Part shown: one piece after another, positions 17,049 through 25,345 of the stretch
Layout of the letters: every line of letters begins with the position of its first letter
How positions within the stretch are numbered: position 1 is the first letter of the stretch
Source of the DNA: DATGPD01 sp041398565
GTDB lineage: Bacteria > Planctomycetota > UBA1135 > UBA2386
Length of the DNA: 64,000 nt
Direction: 5' to 3'
Assembly (NCBI GenBank): GCA_041398565.1
Contig: JAWKUN010000002.1
Coordinates: forward strand, 434,001 to 498,000
Translations under genes and position numbers: made by a program
The notes under the pieces: generated by a model
What the model saw: only the letters and a program-made list of their open reading frames with translations
What the model was told of the DNA's origin: nothing
Databases searched by the model: none

Positions 17049-18629
17049 TCACCGAGCGCCCGGGCCGTGCATGGCGAGCGCGTAACACTGGCCGATGAGG
17101 TAGCCCTGCCAGGGGCGGGCGCCGGGGAAGAACGACTCCGGCGGGCGCTGCGCACGCACTCCGACGGCCCAGAAGGCGCGACCGTTCAGCTCTCGCATGA
17201 GGTCGGGACCGGCGACGTCCTGCACCCACGCCAGGGCTCGTCCGCGCGTCTTCGGGTTGTGCGTCGCCTCCATCATCATCCCGCACGCGTGCCACGGCGG
17301 CCCGCCGCCGTTGACGAACACGATCGGCGGCGAGTCGCGATCCTGTGGCGAAGCTGTGATGGTGTCCATGATCGCGCCGTACCGCGGCGATGCCGTGAGG
17401 TCGGGCTCGGTTCCCAGCGCCGCGATCCCGATGGCGACGGGCAACGTGACGGCGATGGCTGCCCAGCGCGACACTGCCGCCAACAGCGCGGGCAACAGGA
17501 CGTACACCGCAAGCGTCGACGCCGCGCCGTAGCGCAGCAGCTGCAGGTGGACCGAATGGCGGGTGATGTCCAGACCGAGGAGCAAGAGCGGCGTCGCAAG
17601 CAGCCACGCGCACCACCAGCGCCAGCGCGGCCGCCGCACACTCGCCAGCAATGCGGCGAAGTACAGGATCCCGCACGGCACGAGCGACGCGTAGAAGGCG
17701 GTGGGGTTGGTGACGATGTCGAGCAGCGCCCGCGCCGGGTAGGCGACGAACAGCATGAGCGACAGGGTTGCCGGCTGCCTCGGATCGACAAGCCACGAGT
17801 CGGCCATCGGGCCGATGTCGGCTGCCTGCTCGCGGAAGAACGGCCCCCAGACAGCGAGGTAGGTCACCGCAGCCACGGCGAAGGCGGCGGCCGCGAGCCC
17901 GCGGGCTCGACCGCGCTGCTGGAGCAGCACGCCGATCGCGGCCACGGCACAGACTCCGACGGTGAAGTAGTGCGTCAGCATGAGCGCCAGCAGGAGCAGA
18001 GCGATGCCGACACCGCGGCGGTGCGTCCAGCCGTGTCGGTCGACCTTGACGAGGAGCAGGAGCAGCGCCGCCCCCAGCGCCAAGAGCATCGCGTAGCCGC
18101 GGATCTCGACGCTGAACCAAGCTTGCGTGGGAGACACGGCCATCAACAGCCCGGCCAAGGTGGCGGTGAGGACGCCGAACGAGATCCGGGCGGCCAGGAA
18201 ACAGCCGGCGAGCGCCAGCAGCGAACAGAGCATCGACAGCCCCATCGCCACGCGGTCGCCGTCGCCGAACGCCTCGCGCCAAAGGCGCAGCACCGTGACG
18301 TAGAGCGGCGGATGCATGACGCCTTGCATGTGGCTCCACACCGCGGCGGGGCTCGGCGCCCCCACGATCGACGTCACCGCCGGCGGAACTGCCAGCTCCT
18401 GCTCGGGAAACAGCGACACGAAGCTGCCGCGCCCGGTGCTGAGATTCAGGTGCCATTGCTCGTCCAGGGAGGGGTACTTGCCCGTGGCGTGCGGCAGCCG
18501 GAAGAAGCAGGCGAGCGCGAGGAGCGCCAGCAGGACGAACGGCCACTTCCGCTCCAGCCGAGCTTCCCACGTGCTGCCCTCGGCGGCCGAGTCTGCCGGG
18601 CCCGCGGCAGGAGTGCGGATCTCGTGCAT
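17049..18629 (-). CDS. Polytopic membrane protein, GT-C glycosyltransferase-like
   Basis: Encodes 526 residues with about eleven hydrophobic segments (for example WPFVLLALLALACFF, AMGLSMLCSLLALAGCFLAA, YAMLLALGAALLLLLV, GIALLLLALMLTHYFTVGVCAVAA). The first outer loop contains YPSLDEQWHLNLS and then HPPLYVTVLRLWREAFGD, the acidic-residue and HPPLY pattern of PMT-family GT-C glycosyltransferases. A soluble segment at the C-terminus (FVNGGGPPWHACGMMMEATHN...) follows the last helix. It is a second, diverged protein of the general class seen at 10039-11550, with a different C-terminal part. Donor and acceptor are unknown. TAGGCT lies just upstream of the ATG on the coding strand and could be a -10 element. 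Confidence 0.72.
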   Translation of the reverse strand: MHEIRTPAAGPADSAAEGSTWEARLERKWPFVLLALLALACFFRLPHATGKYPSLDEQWHLNLSTGRGSFVSLFPEQELAVPPAVTSIVGAPSPAAVWSHMQGVMHPPLYVTVLRLWREAFGDGDRVAMGLSMLCSLLALAGCFLAARISFGVLTATLAGLLMAVSPTQAWFSVEIRGYAMLLALGAALLLLLVKVDRHGWTHRRGVGIALLLLALMLTHYFTVGVCAVAAIGVLLQQRGRARGLAAAAFAVAAVTYLAVWGPFFREQAADIGPMADSWLVDPRQPATLSLMLFVAYPARALLDIVTNPTAFYASLVPCGILYFAALLASVRRPRWRWWCAWLLATPLLLLGLDITRHSVHLQLLRYGAASTLAVYVLLPALLAAVSRWAAIAVTLPVAIGIAALGTEPDLTASPRYGAIMDTITASPQDRDSPPIVFVNGGGPPWHACGMMMEATHNPKTRGRALAWVQDVAGPDLMRELNGRAFWAVGVRAQRPPESFFPGARPWQGYLIGQCYALAMHGPGAR

Positions 18630-18853
18630 CGGGGAAGCCTACTGCCAGCGGCGCGGCTACCGAAGGCTGGCGGCAAACACCGGGAAGCTCTCTGCCGATC
18701 CCTCGCCATCCGCTTGCCGACTCCGCGACCAATGGCTGCATCCCGTCGGCCTGGAGAGATCTTCGTCGGAGCGGATCGCGGTCGGCTCACTGCCCGACGC
18801 ACATACATCCCCCCCCCTTGTTCCAAGACATCCGTCTCTCTTGAATCACGGCC

Positions 18854-20371
18854 ATGTCTTCCCGGGTGCCGTCCCGCCTGGCCTGCGTACACGTGCCGGC
18901 GCTGCCGCTGCAGGTGCTGGTGCGGCAGCACCCCGACTGGCGCGACCACCCGATCGCCGTGGTCGACGAAGACAAGCCGCAAGGCGTGGTGCTGTGGATC
19001 AACGAGCGGGCACGTCGCCACCGCATCCTGCCCGGCATGCGCTACGCCGCGGCACTCGCGCTGAGTTCGCGGCTGCGCGCCGGGGCGGTCGAAGCCACCG
19101 CGGTCACCGACGAGGTCGAGCACCTGGTCGCCGAGCTGCGCGCATTCTCGCCGACGATCGAGCCGTGCGCCGACGAGCCTGGCGTGGTCTGGCTCGACGC
19201 CAGCGGGCTCGACGGGCTGTTCCCCGACCTCGAGAGCTGGGCGCGTGGCGTCGGCCGCACGCTGTACGTGCGCGGCCTGCGCAGCGTCGCCGTCGTCGTC
19301 GGCTTCGACCGCTTCTGCACCTACGCACTGGCCCACACGCGGCTCGACGTCTGCGTGCTGAGCAACCCGGCCGAAGAACGCGCCGCCGCCGACCGCGTGC
19401 CGCTGCAGCGTCTGCGCCTGGAGCCGCGCCTGCGCGACACCATGCTGCGCCTCGGCGTCGCCGACGTCGGTGGCTTCAGGCGGCTGGCGCCCGCCGAGCT
19501 CGCTTCCCGCTTCGCGGCGCCGGCGGCCGCAGCCCAGCGGGATGCGGCGGGCACGACGACCACGCCACTCGCGCCGCGCATCGCGCGCGAACCCACCTAC
19601 GCGCGCTGCGATTTCGAGCCGGGCACGCACGGCCTCGACCAGAACGCGCTCCTGCTCTTGGTCAAACAGCAACTCGGCGCCCTGCTGCCGACGCTGGCAG
19701 CACGCGGCCACGGTGTGCGTGCACTGCGCCTGCGGTTGCTGGTAGAGAAGCGCCCGCCGCTCGAGCTGAATGCGCAGCCGGCGGTCGCCACGCTCGACGA
19801 GATACAGCTCGTCGAGCTCTTGCAGCTGCGGCTCGCGGCGACGCTGGCAACCGTCACGGCGGCCGCCGACCTCGAAGGCTTCGAACTCCACCTCGACGAG
19901 GCGCCGACAGCACACGAGCAGTTGCAGCTGTTCGCGACGAGCCGCCACCGCGACCTGGCCGCCGGCGCCCGGGCGTTGGCGCGCCTGCGCGCCGCGTTCG
20001 GCGACGACACGGTGGTGACCGCCCAGCTCGCCAACGGTCACCTGCCAGAAGCCCAGTTCCGATGGCAGCCGTGCACGACCCTCCGCGAAGCGCAGCCTCG
20101 CCCCGCCTTGGTACCGCGCCTGGTACGCCGCGTGCTGGCACAGCCGCAACCGCTGCGCCATCAGCACGCCGGCGACGACGGCTGGTTCGTCGGCCGCCTC
20201 AACTTCGGGCCGGTGCAGAACATGCTCGGCCCACATGTGATCGCCGGCGGCTGGTGGCGGCGTGAGCTGCACCGCGAGTACTACTTCGCGCAAACGCGGC
20301 GGGGCGACCTGGTGTGGATTTTCCACGACCGCATCCGGCGTCGCTGGTGCACCCACGGCGGAATCGAATGA
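18854..20371 (+). CDS. imuB: ImuB, catalytically inactive Y-family polymerase-like mutasome subunit
   Basis: Encodes 505 residues aligning with ImuB, the Y-family-like hub of the ImuA-ImuB-DnaE2 mutagenic translesion system. The positions expected to carry catalytic acidic residues in active Y polymerases read CVHVPALPL and LDASGLDGLF, so polymerase activity is not expected, as is known for ImuB. A beta-clamp-binding motif Q356-LQL-F360 is present. The C-terminal block EYYFAQTRRGDLVWIFHDR is typical of ImuB and is echoed in a relic at 25221. No imuA or dnaE2 gene lies in the window, so it is an orphan locally. Upstream is a 224-base gap with a run of nine C at 18809-18817 but no palindromic SOS box I can recognise. 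The stop lies inside REP-like copy D. Confidence 0.88.
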   Translation: MSSRVPSRLACVHVPALPLQVLVRQHPDWRDHPIAVVDEDKPQGVVLWINERARRHRILPGMRYAAALALSSRLRAGAVEATAVTDEVEHLVAELRAFSPTIEPCADEPGVVWLDASGLDGLFPDLESWARGVGRTLYVRGLRSVAVVVGFDRFCTYALAHTRLDVCVLSNPAEERAAADRVPLQRLRLEPRLRDTMLRLGVADVGGFRRLAPAELASRFAAPAAAAQRDAAGTTTTPLAPRIAREPTYARCDFEPGTHGLDQNALLLLVKQQLGALLPTLAARGHGVRALRLRLLVEKRPPLELNAQPAVATLDEIQLVELLQLRLAATLATVTAAADLEGFELHLDEAPTAHEQLQLFATSRHRDLAAGARALARLRAAFGDDTVVTAQLANGHLPEAQFRWQPCTTLREAQPRPALVPRLVRRVLAQPQPLRHQHAGDDGWFVGRLNFGPVQNMLGPHVIAGGWWRRELHREYYFAQTRRGDLVWIFHDRIRRRWCTHGGIE

Positions 20372-20414
20372 TCCGCACGAACCATCAAGTTGGTGCCTGA
20401 CTCCACCTTGTTAG
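20361..20414 (+). repeat. REP-like repeat, copy D, overlapping the imuB 3' end
   Basis: These 54 bases match 25275-25330 at about 50 positions. The core TTGGTGCCTGACTCCACC (20390-20407) carries the motif shared with copies A-C. The first 11 bases are the last codons and stop of imuB. It sits between imuB and the ECF sigma gene, 131 bases upstream of the latter's start. Confidence 0.75.
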
Positions 20415-20545
20415 TTTGGGTCTGCCTCGCACCGATCGGCAGATTCCCCGAACCGACGCAACGCGCCGTTCCCTCCCGTCGCTCGGGGGTCGCGCGCTCG
20501 GTCGCCGCGCTGCTGCCAGTCTCCTTCGCCAACTCCGAGGTCACC

Positions 20546-21154
20546 GTGTCCGACAACGACGACAACTTCTCCTCCACGCTGATGGACGCCTTCGGTGCTC
20601 GCGACGGCGATCCGATGAGCTGGGCGCGGCTCGAGGAACGCCTGCGTCCGTGGATGCAGCAGCGACTCGCGAGCGAGCGACTCCCGAGCGGGCTCACGGC
20701 CGACGACATCATCAGCGCCACCTTCCTGGACGTGTACAGAGGGCTGGTCCGATTCGAGTCGCGGCCGGGTTCGACCTTCCGCGATTGGGTGTGCACGATC
20801 ATGCTGAATCGCCTGCGTGACGTGCATCGTCGCGAGCAGCGGCGCACCCCGGGCAGTGGCATCGCGTCGCTCGACGCTGCGGACAGCTCGCTCGGCGGGA
20901 TGCAGGTCGCCGACGACCGTGAGTGGCGAGCGAGCATGCTCGCACGTCATCAAGAGATTCGCAGCGACTTCCTGGAGGCGCTGTCGACGCTCGACGAGGA
21001 GAAACGCACGGTGGTCGCGCTGCACGTCCTCGAGAGCATGCCCTTCGAGTCGATCGCCAAGCGCGTCGGGCGCAACAAGACGGTGACCGTGCGCGCCATC
21101 TACCATCGGGCGATGGAGAAGGTGCGCGAGCTGATGCGTCGGCACGAAGAGTAG
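20546..21154 (+). CDS. ECF RNA polymerase sigma factor (kinase-associated type)
   Basis: Encodes 202 residues of the sigma-70 ECF class. Region 2 is at about 35-105 (TADDIISATFLDVYRGLVRFESRPGSTFRDWV, a typical sigma2 helix set ending in FRDWVCTIMLNRLRDVHRRE) and region 4 at about 140-195 (LSTLDEEKRTVVALHVLESMPFESIAKRVGRNKTVTVRAIYHRAMEKVRELM). It lies 120 bases upstream of a membrane Ser/Thr kinase gene on the same strand; ECF factors paired with kinases are a known Planctomycetota arrangement in which phosphorylation is thought to regulate the sigma factor. The GTG at 20546 fits the domain; translation from the TTG at 20390 would begin inside the REP-like repeat. No anti-sigma gene is adjacent. 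Confidence 0.88.
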   Translation: MSDNDDNFSSTLMDAFGARDGDPMSWARLEERLRPWMQQRLASERLPSGLTADDIISATFLDVYRGLVRFESRPGSTFRDWVCTIMLNRLRDVHRREQRRTPGSGIASLDAADSSLGGMQVADDREWRASMLARHQEIRSDFLEALSTLDEEKRTVVALHVLESMPFESIAKRVGRNKTVTVRAIYHRAMEKVRELMRRHEE

Positions 21155-21274
21155 AACGCGAACTCGCTGCCCGGCGGCCGCGCCCTCGGCGACGACCGAA
21201 GTTGGGAGGCCCGCCGCGCCCGCTCGATGGCGATTGTCCGCCTCCGCCGGACCGCGTAGCTTGGTCCGGCAGCG

Positions 21275-24200
21275 ATGCCATCGGGTGATGAGACGGAGCT
21301 GCCACGTCCCGTCGAGGACGAAGTCGACGCGATCATCGACGGCGACTCGACGCTGCGCGCGCGGCGCACCGACGAATTGTGCGCGCGGCACCCGCGCTGG
21401 GCGGCGCAGATCCGCGCGCACATGGCCAGAGCGGAGCAGCTGCGGCAAGTGGGCGACAGCCCGCTGTCGCGCCTCACCGCGCGCGCCGACCGCCGGCCCG
21501 ACGCCCGGCTGGCCGAGACTCCCGGTGGGGTGGACGGCGGCGACACGCGTCCATCCGTGCACGACGAGCACGAGACCGGCGGAGGCGGCCGCTACCGCGT
21601 CGGCAGCCGCATCGGCAAGGGCGGGCTCGGCGAGGTGTTTCGCGGCCGCGACCTCGACCTGAACCGCAAGGTGGCGCTCAAGTTCTTGCGCCGCGAGTAC
21701 CAGGATCACCCCGACGTCCTCCGTCGCTTCGTCGAGGAGGCCCAGGTGGGAGCGCAGCTCCAGCACCCGGCGATCGTGCCGGTCTACGACCTCGACGCTT
21801 CGGGCGAGCGGCCGTTCTTCGCCATGAAGCTGGTGGAGGGCGACAACCTGGCGCAGATCCTGGCAGCGCGCAAGAACCTGCACGACGGCCGGCCACGTCT
21901 GCTGGGCGTGTTCCTGCAGATCTGCCAGGCGGTCGGCTACGCGCACAGCCGCGGCGTCGTCCATCGCGACCTCAAGCCGGCCAACGTCATGGTCGGGCGC
22001 TTCGGCGAAGTGCAGGTGATGGACTGGGGCTTGAGCAAGGTCGTCGAGCGCGGCGCGGACAGCGCGGCGGTCGAGTCGGAAGGGTCGGAGCCGGAGAGCG
22101 TGGTCGAGACCGAGCGCAGCCGAGGCGGGCCGAGTCCGTGGCAGACGGGTACGGCCGGCACGCCCGAGTACATGCCGCCCGAGCAGGCCTGCGGCGAGGC
22201 AGAGCGGATCGGGCCCGCCGCCGACGTGTTCGGGCTGGGCGCCATCCTGTGCGAAATCCTCACCGGCGCGCCGCCGTACACGAGCGAACACGCCGACCGT
22301 CGCGAGCGGCTGCAGGACATCCTGCACCAGGCGGCGCGGGGAGCGCTCGAGCCTGCCCATCAGCGCCTGCGCGCCAGTCGCGCCGACGAGGACCTGGTCG
22401 AGCTGGCGGTCGAATGTCTGCACCGGGTTCCGGTGGCCCGACCGCGCGACGCCGGGATCGTGGCTCTGCGCCTGGCGGAGCACCTCGCCGAGGTCGAGAC
22501 CCGTGCCGAGGCAGCGCGGATGAGGGCGGCAGTGGCCCGCGGCAGGGCCCGTCTCCTGCGCATCGTGACGGTGATCCTGCTGCTGCTGTCGGCAGCGTCG
22601 GTGTTCTTCGCCGTGCAGGCGCGCGCCGCGCAGGATCGAGCCGAGCAGGCCGAGACCGACGTGCGCGCTCAGAAGGCGGATACGGAGCGGGCCCTCGAGC
22701 AGGCCGAGGCATCGGCGGCGGCGGAGCGCAAGGCCAATGCGGCTCTGCAGCAAGAGAAGACGCGGGCGCTCGAACTGGCCGCGGGTATCGAAGCCCAAGC
22801 GCGTGAGCTACGCGACGACAAGAGCAAGCTCGCGGCGGCGAACGCCGAATTGGAGCAGCGTGCGCGAAGCGAGTCCGAGGCGCTCGAGGCCAATGAGTCC
22901 TTGCAGTCTTTCGTAGAGGCCAGCCGCTACGACAGCGCGTTCGGAGCAGCGAAGGCACCGGCCGTCGCGGCGGAGGTGCTGTCGCTCCTGGACAAGTGTC
23001 CCACAGCGCAGCGGGGTTTCGAATGGGGCTACTTGCGCTCCAGGCTCGGCTCGGCCATGGCCAGGGTGGCGCTGCCCGCCCCGCCCTTGGCGATGGTGGC
23101 TGCCTCGGGCCAGGTCTTGCTCGGTCTCGAGGACGGGCGGCTGTTGCGCCTCGACCTGGACGCCTTCACGACGAGCGAGGTGACCCGCGTGCCGGGCGAG
23201 GTCTCGGCTCTGGCGGCCTCGACCATCGGCGTCGCGGTCGGGCTCGCGGACGGCAGGGTCACGTGGCTCCCCGCCGACGGAGGTCCGGCTCGGACTTGGC
23301 GGCTGCACACGAAACGGGTCAGCGGAGTCGCGATCGCGGAGCAGACCGGTCGGCTCGTGTCGGCGTCCTGGGACAGACGAGTGCTGGTGACGTCGGTCGA
23401 GGACGGAATCGTTCGGGCTTCGGTGCGCACCGACTACAGCGCGAACGCGGTCGCCCTGGCCGCAGATGGCGAGACCGTGTTTCTCGCCGACGTCGCCGGC
23501 ACGATCGCGCGCTGGCGCCAGGGCGCCAACACGGTCGAGGCGAGCAACGAGCTCCACGGCTGGGTCTTGTCGATGGCGCTGAGCCCGGACGACTCCCTGC
23601 TCGCTGCAAGCCTGCGAGAGAGCGGACAGACCGACAGCGTGCTGACGCTCGACCCGAACACGCTCGCAACCGTGCGGCAGGTCCCGCTCGCCTCCGCGCA
23701 GCAGGTGCGTTTTGCCGAGCAAGGTCCTTGGCTCAACGCGACCGGCACGGGGTCAACGCAGCAAATCGACGTGACCTCGGGGGCAGTCGTACGGACGTAT
23801 CCCGAGCCAGTGGGGGCTTACCTGAGCGCGGAGTCACGCGAGTACGAACTCGTCTGCCTGGCCGGGACGGACCAGGTCGCCGTCTTCGCCGCGTACCCGC
23901 CGGTGCCCGAGGAACGCCAAGTCGTGATGTTCCCTGGTCGTCCGCGTCTCGTCGGCCCCCTGCAGGCTGGGGTGCTCGCTGCGACCCGCAAGGGCTTCGC
24001 GATCCTCGATCGCCGCGGCGGCGGCGAGCCCGTCGCGCTGGACGCCGACGGGACCGCGCCTCCCCGCATCGTGGCCACGTCGCCGGACGGCTCGATCGTC
24101 TGTGGCCTCGGGGACGGTGCCGAGACATCGGCTTGGATCCTGCGAGGGTCGCCGAAGTGGCAACGTCATGGCGGCGCGGTTCGCTGGCTCCAGGACCCGT

Positions 24201-25171
24201 GCGTCACCGACGACGGTGTCGTCGTCGGCGTGCACGAGAGTGGTGGCCGACCGTGCCTCGCCCGGTTCCTGGCCGACGGCAGCGCGCACGCGCTGGCGAC
24301 GCTCGATGGCGTGCCGACCTGCTTGGCGGTCTCGCCGGACGGCGCCTACGTCGTCGTCGCCGACGCCAGCGGCAACGTGCGAATGATCCCGACCGACTCG
24401 ACTCGCGAAATCATCGGCGTTCAAGATCGGCGCGAGCAGCGGGCACCGGCCACGGCCGTTTGCGTGCACCCGACCGGCAACCGCGTGGCCCTCGGCTTCG
24501 CCGACGGCGGTGTGGCCATCATCGATGCGAGGACCGGCGCGATGCTCGTCGTGGTCGCCGGCGGCCCCCGGCAGGTACGGAAGCTGGCATTCACCCCGGA
24601 CGGCAGCGCCCTCTTCGTCGACGACGGCGAAGACATGCGCCTGTGGCATGCCGATCCGGTCGCCGCCGCGCAGGCCGAGCGCGCCCGGCGCGAGCGCTGG
24701 CGCCTGTTCGAACGGCTCGCGTCCGGGCGCGGGCCGTTCACGCCGGCGGATCGCGAGTACCGTGAGTTCCTGCCAGGGGCGGCACGCGACTGGAACAAGT
24801 CGGCGTGGGAGGTCGCCCTGCGTCCCTCGTCCGCCGCCACGTACACCGACGCCTTGACCACGTCGGGGCGGGCGTGCGTCGTCGCCCCGGACGACCCCAA
24901 CTTCCTCAACACCTACGGCGCGCTGCTGGTTCGCCTCGGGCGGCCCCGGGCTGCGATCGTCGCCCTGGAGCGAGCGCGCGCCCTGCGGCGGCGCCCGGCC
25001 TGGGAAGACCTGGCTTTCCTGGCGCTCGCCCACCATGACCTCGGTCAGCTCGACGAGGCCAGAGTGCTCTACGAGACGTTCCTCGACTCGCTGCCCTCGC
25101 CACCCACGACGGTGGAGGAGCAGCAGTGGCGCCAGCAGCTGCACCAGGAGCTGCAGGCGCGCTCTTGGTGA
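21275..25171 (+). CDS. Membrane Ser/Thr protein kinase with beta-propeller sensor region
   Basis: Encodes 1298 residues. Residues 1-105 are a charged N-terminal region. The kinase domain (about 106-375) has the Gly loop IGKGGLGEVF, VALKFLRRE, catalytic HRDLKPANV (from about 230), the DWG variant of DFG, and PEYMPPEQA. One transmembrane helix follows (about 428-449, RIVTVILLLLSAASVFFAVQ), then a coiled coil rich in Ala/Glu/Gln (to about 545), a WD40/PQQ-like propeller (about 580-1130, repeats such as LAVSPDGAYVVVADASGNVR) and a TPR-like C-terminus (NTYGALLVRLGRPRAAIVALERARAL). Kinase inside and propeller outside the cytoplasmic membrane fits signal transduction. It is the likely partner of the ECF sigma factor immediately upstream. 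Confidence 0.93.
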   Translation: MPSGDETELPRPVEDEVDAIIDGDSTLRARRTDELCARHPRWAAQIRAHMARAEQLRQVGDSPLSRLTARADRRPDARLAETPGGVDGGDTRPSVHDEHETGGGGRYRVGSRIGKGGLGEVFRGRDLDLNRKVALKFLRREYQDHPDVLRRFVEEAQVGAQLQHPAIVPVYDLDASGERPFFAMKLVEGDNLAQILAARKNLHDGRPRLLGVFLQICQAVGYAHSRGVVHRDLKPANVMVGRFGEVQVMDWGLSKVVERGADSAAVESEGSEPESVVETERSRGGPSPWQTGTAGTPEYMPPEQACGEAERIGPAADVFGLGAILCEILTGAPPYTSEHADRRERLQDILHQAARGALEPAHQRLRASRADEDLVELAVECLHRVPVARPRDAGIVALRLAEHLAEVETRAEAARMRAAVARGRARLLRIVTVILLLLSAASVFFAVQARAAQDRAEQAETDVRAQKADTERALEQAEASAAAERKANAALQQEKTRALELAAGIEAQARELRDDKSKLAAANAELEQRARSESEALEANESLQSFVEASRYDSAFGAAKAPAVAAEVLSLLDKCPTAQRGFEWGYLRSRLGSAMARVALPAPPLAMVAASGQVLLGLEDGRLLRLDLDAFTTSEVTRVPGEVSALAASTIGVAVGLADGRVTWLPADGGPARTWRLHTKRVSGVAIAEQTGRLVSASWDRRVLVTSVEDGIVRASVRTDYSANAVALAADGETVFLADVAGTIARWRQGANTVEASNELHGWVLSMALSPDDSLLAASLRESGQTDSVLTLDPNTLATVRQVPLASAQQVRFAEQGPWLNATGTGSTQQIDVTSGAVVRTYPEPVGAYLSAESREYELVCLAGTDQVAVFAAYPPVPEERQVVMFPGRPRLVGPLQAGVLAATRKGFAILDRRGGGEPVALDADGTAPPRIVATSPDGSIVCGLGDGAETSAWILRGSPKWQRHGGAVRWLQDPCVTDDGVVVGVHESGGRPCLARFLADGSAHALATLDGVPTCLAVSPDGAYVVVADASGNVRMIPTDSTREIIGVQDRREQRAPATAVCVHPTGNRVALGFADGGVAIIDARTGAMLVVVAGGPRQVRKLAFTPDGSALFVDDGEDMRLWHADPVAAAQAERARRERWRLFERLASGRGPFTPADREYREFLPGAARDWNKSAWEVALRPSSAATYTDALTTSGRACVVAPDDPNFLNTYGALLVRLGRPRAAIVALERARALRRRPAWEDLAFLALAHHDLGQLDEARVLYETFLDSLPSPPTTVEEQQWRQQLHQELQARSW

Positions 25172-25220
25172 CTCGGGACTCCGCGTCGTCGCCTTGCCGG
25201 CGCCGTCGAGGCGGCCTGCC

Positions 25221-25290
25221 GAGTACGACCTTGCGCAAACGCGGCGGGGCGAACGGGTGGCCGCCGGCGCAGAGGGATCGAATGATCCGG
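25221..25290 (+). pseudogene. Relic of an imuB 3' end
   Basis: At 25221-25259 the sequence parallels the imuB 3' region at 20276-20314, including an identical 20-base stretch. Its translation EYDLAQTRRGERV corresponds to ImuB EYYFAQTRRGDLV. About 46 bases of imuB are then missing before homology resumes with copy E at 25275. There is no open gene around it, so I read it as a decayed fragment carried with the adjacent repeat. Confidence 0.6.
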
Positions 25291-25330
25291 ACGAACCCCA
25301 TCAGATTGGTGCCTGACTCCACCCTGCTAG
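25275..25330 (+). repeat. REP-like repeat, copy E
   Basis: Matches 20361-20414 (copy D) with the same core TTGGTGCCTGACTCCACC at 25306-25323. It ends 15 bases before the start codon of the ThuA/dehydrogenase/cytochrome gene. It is therefore likely transcribed with that gene or forms part of its promoter; CTAGGTATGAAT directly after it contains a weak -10-like sequence. Confidence 0.75.
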
Positions 25331-25345
25331 GTATGAATCCGGGTC

